Assembly (NCBI GenBank): GCA_021158465.1
Contig: JAGGUN010000045.1
Location: forward strand, 1 to 64,000
Direction: 5' to 3'
Source: a bacterium
GTDB lineage: Bacteria; UBP14; UBA6098; 4484-93
DNA length: 64,000 bases
Part shown: positions 9,230 through 16,899 of the stretch, one piece after another
Layout: every line of letters begins with the position of its first letter
How positions within the stretch are numbered: position 1 is the stretch's first letter
Made by a program: the position numbers and the translations under genes
Notes under the pieces: generated by a model
Database searches by the model: none
Told to the model about the DNA's origin: nothing
The model's input: only the letters and a program-made list of their open reading frames with translations

Positions 9230-10137
9230 TGCTTGTAAGGATAGCAATAGCGGTTATCTGCCTGATTGTAGCTGGGATATTCTCCGGCGCAGAGACAGCA
9301 CTTGTCCTACTTTCCAGGAAGGGATCCAAACAGCCATCAAGACTGCTTTCGTTCTGGCTTGCTCGTCCGGAAAGGTTTCTAACAACCGCACTCATCGGGA
9401 CAAATATCTTCGTCCTTGCAGCCTCATCGGTCTCTGCTTACATCTTTATAAGATACTGTCCCAGCTGTAACAAGCTTCTTCCTATCGTTATTACATCAAT
9501 TTCTGCACTCTATCTATCGGATACCATACCAAAGTCAATAGCCCTGTTCCACCCAGAGAGGTTCGCAAGGTTTACAGAAGGTATCCTCTACTGGTTCCAC
9601 CTGCTACTATACCCCGTGGTTATAGGGGCATCGGGGATAACAAAACTGCTCAGGAAACTATTCAATCCGAAGGTAACCGCTTCCCCCCTCTCTATTGATG
9701 AGCTTCATACCCTTGTCAGAAAGCATCTACAAGGGGTTTCTGAGAAGAAGATATCAACCCTCGACAGGATATTCTCCCTCGCACGGCTTAAAGCAGCCGA
9801 CATTATGGAGACAGAATACCCTTCGACATCGGTACTTACGCCTCCACAGAAGGTACAAGAACTCGCTATTAAGTCCAACAGTGAGCATATATTGGTTACT
9901 GAAGAGACAGGAGAACCGCTCGGTTATATCAGTGTAGTCGACCTCGTGGCTCACAGCAGGAAAGGTATCAGAGAACTCACAAGGACAGCTGTCACAACGG
10001 ACAGGGAAACGCGCCTTCTCACACTTCTGGTTACGCTGCACCGTGAGAAGAAAGAAATTGCTTTCATAAGAGGGAAGGACAACAAGCTACAAGGTATCGT
10101 CACCAAAAAGAAGGTGCTTTCTCTGTGCTTACCGTAA
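9229..10137 (+). CDS. DUF21/CBS-domain membrane protein, shorter paralogue
   Basis: 302 residues. The DUF21 membrane domain (FSGAETALVLLSRK, then YLSDTIPKSIALFHPERF) is followed by one CBS pair (about 195-302). It lacks the C-terminal CorC/HlyC domain found in the preceding gene. The two genes are adjacent paralogues translated as a coupled pair (TAATG), which suggests they act together, perhaps as a hetero-oligomeric Mg2+ transporter (inference). SDTIPKS replaces the GEITPKN seen in the longer copy. Confidence 0.85.
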   Translation: MLVRIAIAVICLIVAGIFSGAETALVLLSRKGSKQPSRLLSFWLARPERFLTTALIGTNIFVLAASSVSAYIFIRYCPSCNKLLPIVITSISALYLSDTIPKSIALFHPERFARFTEGILYWFHLLLYPVVIGASGITKLLRKLFNPKVTASPLSIDELHTLVRKHLQGVSEKKISTLDRIFSLARLKAADIMETEYPSTSVLTPPQKVQELAIKSNSEHILVTEETGEPLGYISVVDLVAHSRKGIRELTRTAVTTDRETRLLTLLVTLHREKKEIAFIRGKDNKLQGIVTKKKVLSLCLP

Positions 10138-10146
10138 AGAAACCTT

Positions 10147-11535
10147 TTATTTCTTCTCTCTTCTGACTTCACCCATTCTGTTTACATAGATGCCTTCTTT
10201 CTCGTATCTGGCAAGCTTATTTCGGAGGGTTCTGACGCTTATCCCGAGAAGGCGGGCTGCCTCTGCTCTTCTACCACGGGTCTTCTCAAGGGCTTTTAGT
10301 ATCAACCTTTTTTCCATCTCCCTGAGGGGCAAAATTTCACCGATGTCAACAGCCCCCTTGGTTTCTGCCATTCGTGGGATTACTATATCCTTCCGCGTTA
10401 TCTTATCTCCAACCGACACAATAACCGCTCTCTCCACAGCGTTTTCCAGTTCCCTGACATTGCCAGGCCAATCATACTTCATCATCCAGGACAGTGCATC
10501 CGAACTGATCTCTTTCACCGGCTTGGAGTTCTTGGAAGAATATAGCGCTACGAAGTAATCTGCCAAAAGAGGGATATCTTCCTTCCTCGCCCTAAGGGGA
10601 GGGATATGAATAGGGAAAACATTCAACCTAAAATACAGGTCTTCACGAAACCTACCCTCAACAACAAGCTTCCTGAGGTTCTGGTTCGTAGTGGCTATTA
10701 TCCTAACATCGCTTTTAATGGTTTTGTTGCTACCGAGCCTCTCGAATTTCTTCTCTTCGATCGCCCTGAGAAGCTTCGCCTGGAATGCAATGCTTGTCTC
10801 GCTTATCTCGTCCAAAAACAGTGTCCCACCATCGGCAAGCTCAAACCTACCTATCTTCCTTGAAACAGCCCCTGTGAAGGCTCCCTTCTCATAGCCGAAG
10901 AACTCAGCCTCAATGAGCGTATCCGGTATAGCAGCACAGTTTACCTCGACAAAACGGGCACCGCTTCTGAGGCTTTTGTTATGTATCTCCTGAGCAACAA
11001 GCTCTTTACCTGTTCCGCTCTCACCATAAATCATCACATTCACATCCGTTGGGGCAACAATATTTATCGTCTCGATAAGATTTCGCATGACCTTCGACCT
11101 GCCAAGAAGCCTCTTCGGCAACAGGGAAGGTGTGTCTTTCTTCAAGATCTCGTTTTCCTGTATCAACCTCGCTCGCTCAATGGCGGATTCAATACGGATT
11201 CTCGCTTCATCAGGAACAATAGGTTTGGCAATGAACTCGTAGGCTTTTTCCCGAACTGCCTGAACCACCATATTCAGTTCCGTGCGCGTTATAAGAACGA
11301 CCACCGTCGTCAAGGGGGAAAGGCGGTTAAGTTCATTCAGGACGTCTAAGCAGGTGCCATCAGGTAACTTACTCCCGACGAAAACGAGTTCATAGTGCCT
11401 ACGACGAATCATCCTCTTTACATCTGCAAGACAAAATCGCTTGTCCGCCTTGCAACCTTTTTCGAGGAGTATCTCCTCAACTGCAGAACAAACCTCGGGA
11501 TCATCATCCACCACAAGTGCCCTCAAATTTATCAT
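10147..11535 (-). CDS. NtrC-family sigma54-dependent activator with a receiver lacking the phospho-Asp
   Basis: 462 residues: receiver (1-120), AAA+ (about 145-380) and Fis-type HTH (about 410-460). The AAA+ domain is intact, with Walker A GESGTGKE (171-178), the sigma54-contacting GAFTGA (218-223) and Walker B TLFLDE. In the receiver the acidic pocket D10-D12 and K104 remain, but the phospho-acceptor position reads VFVGSKLP with Gly54 in place of Asp. It should activate sigma54 promoters, but not through ordinary phosphorylation. It has its own promoter. The start is either ATG 11535 or an in-frame TTG three codons later, better spaced from AAAGGAG. Last gene of the signalling cluster. Confidence 0.93.
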   Translation of the reverse strand: MINLRALVVDDDPEVCSAVEEILLEKGCKADKRFCLADVKRMIRRRHYELVFVGSKLPDGTCLDVLNELNRLSPLTTVVVLITRTELNMVVQAVREKAYEFIAKPIVPDEARIRIESAIERARLIQENEILKKDTPSLLPKRLLGRSKVMRNLIETINIVAPTDVNVMIYGESGTGKELVAQEIHNKSLRSGARFVEVNCAAIPDTLIEAEFFGYEKGAFTGAVSRKIGRFELADGGTLFLDEISETSIAFQAKLLRAIEEKKFERLGSNKTIKSDVRIIATTNQNLRKLVVEGRFREDLYFRLNVFPIHIPPLRARKEDIPLLADYFVALYSSKNSKPVKEISSDALSWMMKYDWPGNVRELENAVERAVIVSVGDKITRKDIVIPRMAETKGAVDIGEILPLREMEKRLILKALEKTRGRRAEAARLLGISVRTLRNKLARYEKEGIYVNRMGEVRREKK

Positions 11536-11597
11536 CTCCTTTCCCTAAACGGCATAGAATGTTAGAAAAGACAGATTAAAAATTACCTCTGTTTAAT

Positions 11598-11625
11598 ATT
11601 TTACTCAATCTGCGACAGAAATCAA
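11598..11625 (-). promoter_or_regulatory. Promoter in front of the NtrC-type regulator
   Basis: On the minus strand: TTGATT (11625-11620), 16-bp spacer, TAAAAT (11603-11598). It lies in the 139-nt gap between the lone receiver and the activator, so the activator can be expressed separately from the rest of the cluster. Confidence 0.65.
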
Positions 11626-11674
11626 GTATTTTTCGGTTAAAAAATTTTTTATGGATAAAACAGGAAAGAATTTC

Positions 11675-12034
11675 CTATTTTGTCAGGCTTTCTATCGCCG
11701 TGAGCAGTTCTGAGACGGTTGTTGGCTTGAAGATATACGGGATACCCAGCCTCTCAACGGTCCTATAAAGCTTCTTCGTCCTATACCCGGTCAGTATAAG
11801 GACGGGCAGCTCCGGGCGAAGCTTGGCGAGTTTCTCACACAGCACCAGCCCGCTCTCCTCCGGCATCCTGACATCGGTTATCACAAGGGCATACTTTCTT
11901 CTCTTTTTGAACAGCTTCTCCTCCGCCTCCTTGGCATTGCGGCAGTGGTCTATTCTGTATCCCAAAAACCGTGCTATCTCTTCCACAACCACTTGCCAGT
12001 GCGGGTCATCCTCGGCAAACAGGATTTCTCTCAT
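11675..12034 (-). CDS. Single-domain response regulator (receiver)
   Basis: 119 residues consisting of one CheY-like receiver: acidic pocket EDD (8-10), phospho-acceptor D54 in VITDVRMP, Thr in ILTGY and Lys in IFKP. All catalytic residues are present, so it should be phosphorylated. It has no output domain, so it probably acts by binding a partner or as a phosphate shuttle. It overlaps the CheB-like gene by 29 nt and is the sixth-to-last step of a chain of overlapping minus-strand genes. Confidence 0.92.
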   Translation of the reverse strand: MREILFAEDDPHWQVVVEEIARFLGYRIDHCRNAKEAEEKLFKKRRKYALVITDVRMPEESGLVLCEKLAKLRPELPVLILTGYRTKKLYRTVERLGIPYIFKPTTVSELLTAIESLTK

Positions 12035-13031
12035 CTTTTCTTTTCTCCATGAGCTTTTTTATAGCCAGAGCAATTCTTCCTTCAGGTGCAACAATACTGC
12101 AAACCCCTTTACTCAAGAGTTTCTTCGGTGCCTCGGGGAAAACAGCATACTCCGGATCCTCACAAACCAGAGCGCTTCCTCCCTTCCGAATCCTCGATAT
12201 GACATCATCACCATCGAGGAGTTCCCCGGAAAGAACAAGCAAGAGAATCTTCCCCGAAAAAGCTCTCTCCACCGAAATCAGGCTCTCGCTGATTGATCTA
12301 CCTTCCAAGGGGGTGAGTTTGACCTTTCTTTTGTCACTGGTGAATATAATGGTTTTGCCTTTTGGGACGATGAGTATTTCCCCTGGAACAAGAGCCTTCT
12401 CAGTCTGAACAACGCAGGCAGGATAACCTCTCGATATCCTCCTCACAAGCGGAGAGAAGATATACTTCTCCAGCTGTGAGAGTACCACAACGGGTAAAGG
12501 GAATCCACCAGGGACAGATGAGAGCAGGCTTACAAGCGAGCGAACACCGCCAACAGAAAGGATGATAACGATTATCTGGAACCCTCCTCCCTCCTCTGGA
12601 AGTTTAACGGAGCCTGTCCGAGTAGGAAATGGAAACACTCTCCCACAATGAGCAGCAACAGACTCTATCCTTCTTGCAAGTTCTTCTACCGCTCTTACGG
12701 TCCGATCTTCGCCATTTTCCATCCTGTATGGTATAGCGTCGACGGCACCCGACTCCAGGAGAGACACCATAGGGTCAATTGCCTCCTTTTCCATAGGGAA
12801 CAGAACTACCACTGGTATCCCGAGGAGGTTGATTACCTCCCGGGTCAGTTCTGTTTTTTTTCCAAACGGATACGAAAGTATACTCACAACCATATCGGGT
12901 TTGGTACGCCAGAGTGCAAGCAGCTCGTCAAAGCCAAAAACGGTTATCTCCATCTGTGGTAGAAACCGCTTCACAAGAATAGAAACCGCTCTGGAAGTCG
13001 CCGTGTCTCTGTTAAGAAGCCCTATTCTCAT
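12006..13031 (-). CDS. Degenerate CheB-like protein (pseudo-methylesterase)
   Basis: 341 residues with the layout of CheB: a receiver-like half (1-130) and a methylesterase-like half (about 150-325). In the second half ILSVGG aligns with GASTGG, keeping the nucleophile Ser, and LSGELLDGDD aligns with LTGMGNDGAA, keeping the catalytic Asp. The stretch VVVLSQLEKYIF aligns with the QHMPPGF region, where the catalytic His is lost. The receiver half has no Asp at the phosphorylation site (VVSILSYP). I infer a non-catalytic binding protein; the alignment is by eye. No CheR or chemoreceptor gene is in the window. It overlaps both neighbours. Confidence 0.7.
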   Translation of the reverse strand: MRIGLLNRDTATSRAVSILVKRFLPQMEITVFGFDELLALWRTKPDMVVSILSYPFGKKTELTREVINLLGIPVVVLFPMEKEAIDPMVSLLESGAVDAIPYRMENGEDRTVRAVEELARRIESVAAHCGRVFPFPTRTGSVKLPEEGGGFQIIVIILSVGGVRSLVSLLSSVPGGFPLPVVVLSQLEKYIFSPLVRRISRGYPACVVQTEKALVPGEILIVPKGKTIIFTSDKRKVKLTPLEGRSISESLISVERAFSGKILLLVLSGELLDGDDVISRIRKGGSALVCEDPEYAVFPEAPKKLLSKGVCSIVAPEGRIALAIKKLMEKRKDERNPVCRG

Positions 13032-14652
13032 CCCTACTCCAGAGGTGGTTTATTGTTCCCAAAAGCTGGTTTATCTTGAACGGCTTGGATACTATAGAGT
13101 CCACATACCTGAACTTACCTGGCTCCAGTCTGGTATTCCAACCAGTTACAAGCACGACCTTGGTCTCCGGGGATATCTCCTTTGCGCAGCGAGAAAGCTC
13201 GCTCCCGTTCATCTTCGGCATCCCGAGGTCAGTGAACACAACATCGAACCTTTCCTTCTTCAGAATATCGAGAGCACGCAGTCCGTTCTCCGCACAGCTC
13301 ACATAAAAATGCTCGTGCTCGAATATCTCCTTGAGTAAGTTTCTTATCTCCTCATCGTCTTCAACTACCAGAACCCGCAGTCCACTCTGCCGAGGAAGCT
13401 TGAACGACTCAAGATGTTTCGCCTTGCTAGCCGATCTGCTCGCAGGAAACCGAAGCGTGAATGTTGTCCCCTTCCCAACCTCGCTCTTGAGAGATATTGT
13501 CCCTCTATGTTTCTTCACAAGCTCTCGACAGATGGAAAGCCCAAGTCCCGAGCCTCTTTTACCCTTGGTTGTGAAAAACGGTGCAAATATCTTATCGTGG
13601 TACCTCTTCGGGATCCCGCTCCCTGTATCTTCCACCTGGATTATCACATCGTTATCCCTGGTGAATGTTCTGAGCAAGATACTACCTGATTCCTCTATAG
13701 AGTCCACTGCATTCACAAGGAGGTTAATTATTATCTCCCGGAGGGCAGCCCCATTTCCGAAGATGGTTGAACGGCTTCGAAGGTCAGCGGTCACCTCGAT
13801 ATTTTTCCCTGACCTATCCCGTGCCTCTCTCAGTTTACCCTCAAACAGCTTCAGGGTGTCCAGCACCGCCTGGTCAACGCTGATATCCTCGAAATTCTCC
13901 TCATACTCTTTGGAGAACATAAGAACCCTGCGAATGATTTCTGCACCATCCGTTGCCGTTCGCTCGATTATCTTCAAGCCGTCCAGAAGGGTCGGGTCAA
14001 AAGCCCCCTCCTTACTTCCGATATATCTTTCAAGAAGCTGAACGCGCCCCAGTATAGCACCGAGTATATTGTTCATATCGTGAGCCACTCCACTCGCCAC
14101 CTCTCCAACATTCTTCATCGCCTCGAGCCGCTCGAGCTCGTGCTGCATCTTGCTCACAGTCTGGTTTAGAGCTGCCACCTGCTTGAAAAGCTTGAAATTC
14201 ACCACCATTATCGAAATCATAGGCAGGGAGAACCGAAACACATTCCTCACCAAGCTATCTATTCTTTCTCCTCCCTTCGCAACACCAACAGCATAACCGA
14301 TGCGCATTCTGTGGAAGCGAAGCTCCTCAATTATGTATTCCCCCTGGACCTTCTCCTTGATAACCTGCTCAAGCTCTTTTTTACTCGGGAGTTTTCCCTT
14401 GGACTTAAGAGAGGAGACAAGCTTCTCTGCCATAGATTGGTTCGTGGAGGAAATAAGCATCTCTTCAGTGTAACTATCTGCAGTTACTATAAATAAGTCA
14501 ATTGGCTTAATACATTCTGATATACTATCGAGTATATCATTCCAATTTTCAGGCAGTTGCGTGTTAAAAACAATAGCGGCCCTGTAAAATATTTTGGAGA
14601 CAATCTCCCGTTCCTCGGGGGTCAGGTTATTTATTATTAACCTCCGGTTCAT
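13012..14652 (-). CDS. Hybrid sensor histidine kinase (HisKA-HATPase-receiver)
   Basis: 546 residues. Residues 1-165 form an unrecognised sensor-like region with one hydrophobic stretch (about 140-152), then a coiled segment and the H-box SGVAHDMNNILGAI with H191. The ATPase has an N-box (INLLVNAVDS), G1 (VEDTGSGIP) and G2 (GLGLSICREL). A complete C-terminal receiver follows, with D in VFTDLGMP and K in VSKPF. Catalytically intact, so it is the likely phosphate source for the cluster. The ATG at 14652 is preceded by AAGGAGG; a GTG one codon earlier is too close. It overlaps the small basic gene upstream by 24 nt. Confidence 0.92.
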   Translation of the reverse strand: MNRRLIINNLTPEEREIVSKIFYRAAIVFNTQLPENWNDILDSISECIKPIDLFIVTADSYTEEMLISSTNQSMAEKLVSSLKSKGKLPSKKELEQVIKEKVQGEYIIEELRFHRMRIGYAVGVAKGGERIDSLVRNVFRFSLPMISIMVVNFKLFKQVAALNQTVSKMQHELERLEAMKNVGEVASGVAHDMNNILGAILGRVQLLERYIGSKEGAFDPTLLDGLKIIERTATDGAEIIRRVLMFSKEYEENFEDISVDQAVLDTLKLFEGKLREARDRSGKNIEVTADLRSRSTIFGNGAALREIIINLLVNAVDSIEESGSILLRTFTRDNDVIIQVEDTGSGIPKRYHDKIFAPFFTTKGKRGSGLGLSICRELVKKHRGTISLKSEVGKGTTFTLRFPASRSASKAKHLESFKLPRQSGLRVLVVEDDEEIRNLLKEIFEHEHFYVSCAENGLRALDILKKERFDVVFTDLGMPKMNGSELSRCAKEISPETKVVLVTGWNTRLEPGKFRYVDSIVSKPFKINQLLGTINHLWSRDENRAS

Positions 14653-14832
14653 CACACCTCCTTATCAGGCTCTTCTCTCCCTGTGTCGCGAGCTTTTCGG
14701 AATGAATTCATCCTTATGCAAAACCCTCTTTCCGCCAACAATGAGGTCGAATCTCACCCGCTTTCCTTCTATTTTCCTTATAGGAACACCCTTTTTGTGC
14801 TTCACTATCCTGAATCTTTTCCCTTTTTTCAT
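14629..14832 (-). CDS. Small, highly basic protein of unknown function
   Basis: 67 residues, start ATG overlapping the stop of the receiver gene (ATGA) and end overlapping the hybrid kinase start by 24 nt. It is very rich in Lys and Arg (begins MKKGKRFRIVKHKKGVPIRK). No membrane segment, no signal peptide and no motif that I recognise. Its place inside a tight operon, with overlaps at both ends, supports it being translated, but no homology supports it. It could be a small nucleic-acid-binding or adaptor protein; that is a guess. Confidence 0.5.
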
Positions 14833-15191
14833 TTTAGCACCCCGAGCTTGGAGATGGTGTTCGTAAATTCCGAGATATTGAAGGGCTTTGTGAGAAACGC
14901 GTCTGCTCCCATATTGAGTATCATCTTTCTATTGGAGAGAGGAATAAATCCGGTTACAACAACCACAGGGGTTTTATCCCCTTTTTCCCTTATCTTCTTT
15001 AACAACTCTATCCCGTCCATCTTTGGCATCTTGATATCTGTGACGATAAGGTCAAACCTTTTCTGCTGGAGAGCTTCGAGCGCTTCCTCACCGTTGGAGA
15101 CGACCTCGGGCAAAAGTTGAAGATGATCAAACAGTTTGTACAAAAAGTCCTGGAAGAAAGGTTCGTCTTCTACTATGAGTACCTTCCTCAT
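14829..15191 (-). CDS. Single-domain response regulator (receiver)
   Basis: 120 residues, a full CheY-like receiver: EDE at 8-10, phospho-acceptor D52 in IVTDIKMP, Thr in VVVTGF and Lys in LTKPF. No output domain. It follows the ChpT-like gene with one base between them and overlaps the next gene by 4 nt. It is a second potential phosphate-relay partner for the hybrid kinase and the pseudokinase. Confidence 0.92.
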   Translation of the reverse strand: MRKVLIVEDEPFFQDFLYKLFDHLQLLPEVVSNGEEALEALQQKRFDLIVTDIKMPKMDGIELLKKIREKGDKTPVVVVTGFIPLSNRKMILNMGADAFLTKPFNISEFTNTISKLGVLK

Positions 15192-15192
15192 A

Positions 15193-15789
15193 TCAAGCCG
15201 CCTTTTCTTCTCCGTTTGCTTTATTCGGCAAATCTATCCTTATGAGTTCTCCTGATGTTGTTTTCTCTGTTATAAGCCTTCCTCCAACTCGTTCGAGTAG
15301 ACTGAAGCGAGGAACAACACCACGGACAGCTCCTTCTATCCTCATCTCAACCGTTATCCAACCCTTACGAACCGTATTCCTTATGCGAATCTCTTTCCCC
15401 TCCTCGATAATGGAGGTCGCCCAGTAGAACATCCCAAGCAAGACATCCCTTGCTACCCGTGCCACAGAACAGGATGTAATCTCCACGGGGGTGAGGTTCT
15501 TCTTGACAGTTATCCCTTTATGTGCCAGAACAGGATCAAGAAGGAAAACGAGATCTTCTACAAGCCTTGATAGATCAACTGGAGAAGTGAAACTGGCAAA
15601 CGATGAGAATACTGAAAGTGTCCTCTCTATCCGAGAGGTTACCTTGATTATGGAATCCATTGAGCGCTTATAATACTCCTGCCTATCATTTAGCAGGGCA
15701 AGCTCAGCATACCCCTTTATAGCCCCAAGACCGTTGTTGAGCCTGTGGATAGTTTCACCGATTAGCCACCTGCTTATCGATTTATTCAT
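15193..15789 (-). CDS. ChpT/Spo0B-like pseudo-histidine kinase (candidate phosphotransferase)
   Basis: 198 residues. The N-terminal helix pair carries an H-box (GETIHRLNNGLGAIKGYAEL, H15), similar to HisKA domains with an HxxNN pattern. The remaining 130 residues have the size of an ATPase domain, but the Asn box, DxGxG and GxGxG motifs are not recognisable. This combination (dimerisation/His domain plus a dead ATPase fold) is that of Spo0B and ChpT histidine phosphotransferases; the assignment is inference. The ATG at 15789 has GGAG 11 nt upstream. A GTG at 15801 overlaps the CheW-like gene. Confidence 0.7.
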   Translation of the reverse strand: MNKSISRWLIGETIHRLNNGLGAIKGYAELALLNDRQEYYKRSMDSIIKVTSRIERTLSVFSSFASFTSPVDLSRLVEDLVFLLDPVLAHKGITVKKNLTPVEITSCSVARVARDVLLGMFYWATSIIEEGKEIRIRNTVRKGWITVEMRIEGAVRGVVPRFSLLERVGGRLITEKTTSGELIRIDLPNKANGEEKAA

Positions 15790-15793
15790 TTTT

Positions 15794-16249
15794 CTACGCA
15801 CTCCTTTTCTGTTTTATTGGTATTAAGCTATTCAGTCGCGTAAGTATCTCCGGCACATCGAGGATCGGGTAACGAAACCTTCCCCGAATGATATACCCAA
15901 CAACCCACATCGGGTTGATTCCCCTTGTCTCCCATCTCTTATATCTAATCTGTTCCTCATCCAGCTCCACCGGGATAGGCTCCGTATCCGAAGCAAGTCC
16001 AACCCTATCCCTCAAAAGGAGGACAGAAGTTGTATCGAGAAGTTGCTGGCGCGAAAGCTCCAACAGAAGCCCAACATCCAGAACAGGAATCCAGTTATTC
16101 CCTTCCTTTAACCGTCCGAAGAGCGGAACAATCCCGGAAGTGGAGGGTTTGAGCCATTCACATCCAGCAACCCGGAGAACAAAGCCATCGGGTACTGCAC
16201 AGGTGATATCGTTCACTTTCAAAAGCCAAAAACGCCTTTTGGTATCCAT
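15794..16249 (-). CDS. CheW-like coupling/scaffold protein, divergent
   Basis: 151 residues with the pattern of a CheW domain: beta-strand opening FWLLKVNDITCAVP, the loop ending NWIPVLDVGLLLEL, SVLLLRDRVGLASD and the terminal RYPILDVPEIL. CheW normally bridges receptors and the kinase CheA; neither is in the window, so its partner here is unknown. The ATG at 16249 has a strong GGAGGGAGA 5 nt upstream, which decides against in-frame starts further up. It is the first gene of the overlapping minus-strand series to 11675 and sits divergent to the feo operon. Confidence 0.7.
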   Translation of the reverse strand: MDTKRRFWLLKVNDITCAVPDGFVLRVAGCEWLKPSTSGIVPLFGRLKEGNNWIPVLDVGLLLELSRQQLLDTTSVLLLRDRVGLASDTEPIPVELDEEQIRYKRWETRGINPMWVVGYIIRGRFRYPILDVPEILTRLNSLIPIKQKRSA

Positions 16250-16358
16250 CGTCTCTCCCTCCGTTTCACCTATCTTATCGAATGTTATCACCAAAAATTT
16301 AGGACAAGTTATCGAAACAGACCACGGCAAGAAAATCTGCTTTCCCCTCAAAAAGATC

Positions 16359-16387
16359 TTGACAAGCCTGTTTTTAATTTTTATTTT
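16359..16387 (+). promoter_or_regulatory. Promoter of the dtxR-feoAB operon
   Basis: TTGACA at 16359-16364, 17-bp spacer, TATTTT at 16382-16387. The -10 box is overlapped by the DtxR-type palindrome starting at 16384, so binding there would block RNA polymerase. Confidence 0.7.
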
Positions 16388-16419
16388 TAGGTGAACCTAA
16401 AAAAGTTAGGGGAGGCTAA
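16384..16419 (+). promoter_or_regulatory. DtxR/IdeR-type operator, two sites
   Basis: TTTTTAGGT-GA-ACCTAAAAA at 16384-16403 is a perfect palindrome with 9-nt arms. Its core TTAGGTGAACCTAA resembles the TTAGG...CCTAA operators bound by DtxR/IdeR/MntR regulators. A second weaker copy, TTAGGGGAGGCTAA (16406-16419), is centred 19 bp downstream and contains the Shine-Dalgarno GGGGAGG of the regulator gene. One site covers the -10 box and the other the ribosome-binding site, which indicates autoregulation by the adjacent regulator. Confidence 0.75.
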
Positions 16420-16422
16420 AAT

Positions 16423-16899
16423 ATGGCTTTATCGCAGAGCCTCGAAGATTATCTCGAGCAGATACTCATTACCAAGATGGAAAAAGGAGTAGTTCGTGTG
16501 AAGGATATAGTCGAGCGTCTGGGGGTCTCCTCCGCCTCTGTCGTGGGTGCTCTCCAACATCTTGAGAAAGATGGGCTCGTTCGGCATGAGCGGTACGGGT
16601 ATATCGAGCTAACAGAAAAGGGGAAGAAACGGGCGAGATGTGTCTATTCCAAGCACAGTGCGATAATGAGGTTCTTCACCGATGTTCTTGGCATTCCACC
16701 GGAGGTCGCGGAGTCCGACGCCTGCAGTTTTGAGCACTTTATAAGTCCATTATGCTTTCAACGGATGCTACTTTTTATGCGTTTTGCTCTCGAGGGGAAG
16801 AAGCCTGCATGGCTGGAGGAGTTTCACAGGTTTATAGAAAAAAGCGGTAAGGGTAACGGAAAGAAAACCGAAAGGAAGCTAAAAGGTGGAAGATGTTAA
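16423..16899 (+). CDS. DtxR/MntR-family metal-dependent repressor
   Basis: 158 residues. N-terminal winged helix (about 1-70) followed by a metal-binding dimerisation domain; no SH3-like third domain. Candidate metal ligands: D9 and E12 in LEDYLEQ, H78 in SKHSAIM, and C101, E104 and H105 in DACSFEH. The Asp/Glu pair is MntR-like, whereas Cys in DACSFEH is DtxR/IdeR-like. With feoA and feoB directly downstream, Fe2+ is the likely signal (inference). It represses its own promoter if the operator at 16384-16419 works as read. The C-terminal 20 residues are strongly basic. Confidence 0.9.
   Translation: MALSQSLEDYLEQILITKMEKGVVRVKDIVERLGVSSASVVGALQHLEKDGLVRHERYGYIELTEKGKKRARCVYSKHSAIMRFFTDVLGIPPEVAESDACSFEHFISPLCFQRMLLFMRFALEGKKPAWLEEFHRFIEKSGKGNGKKTERKLKGGRC

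Noticed and set aside
13331-14041. 236-codon plus-strand frame opposite the hybrid kinase
   Set aside because: Ser/Arg-rich shadow of the antisense codons of a well-supported kinase; no ribosome-binding site.
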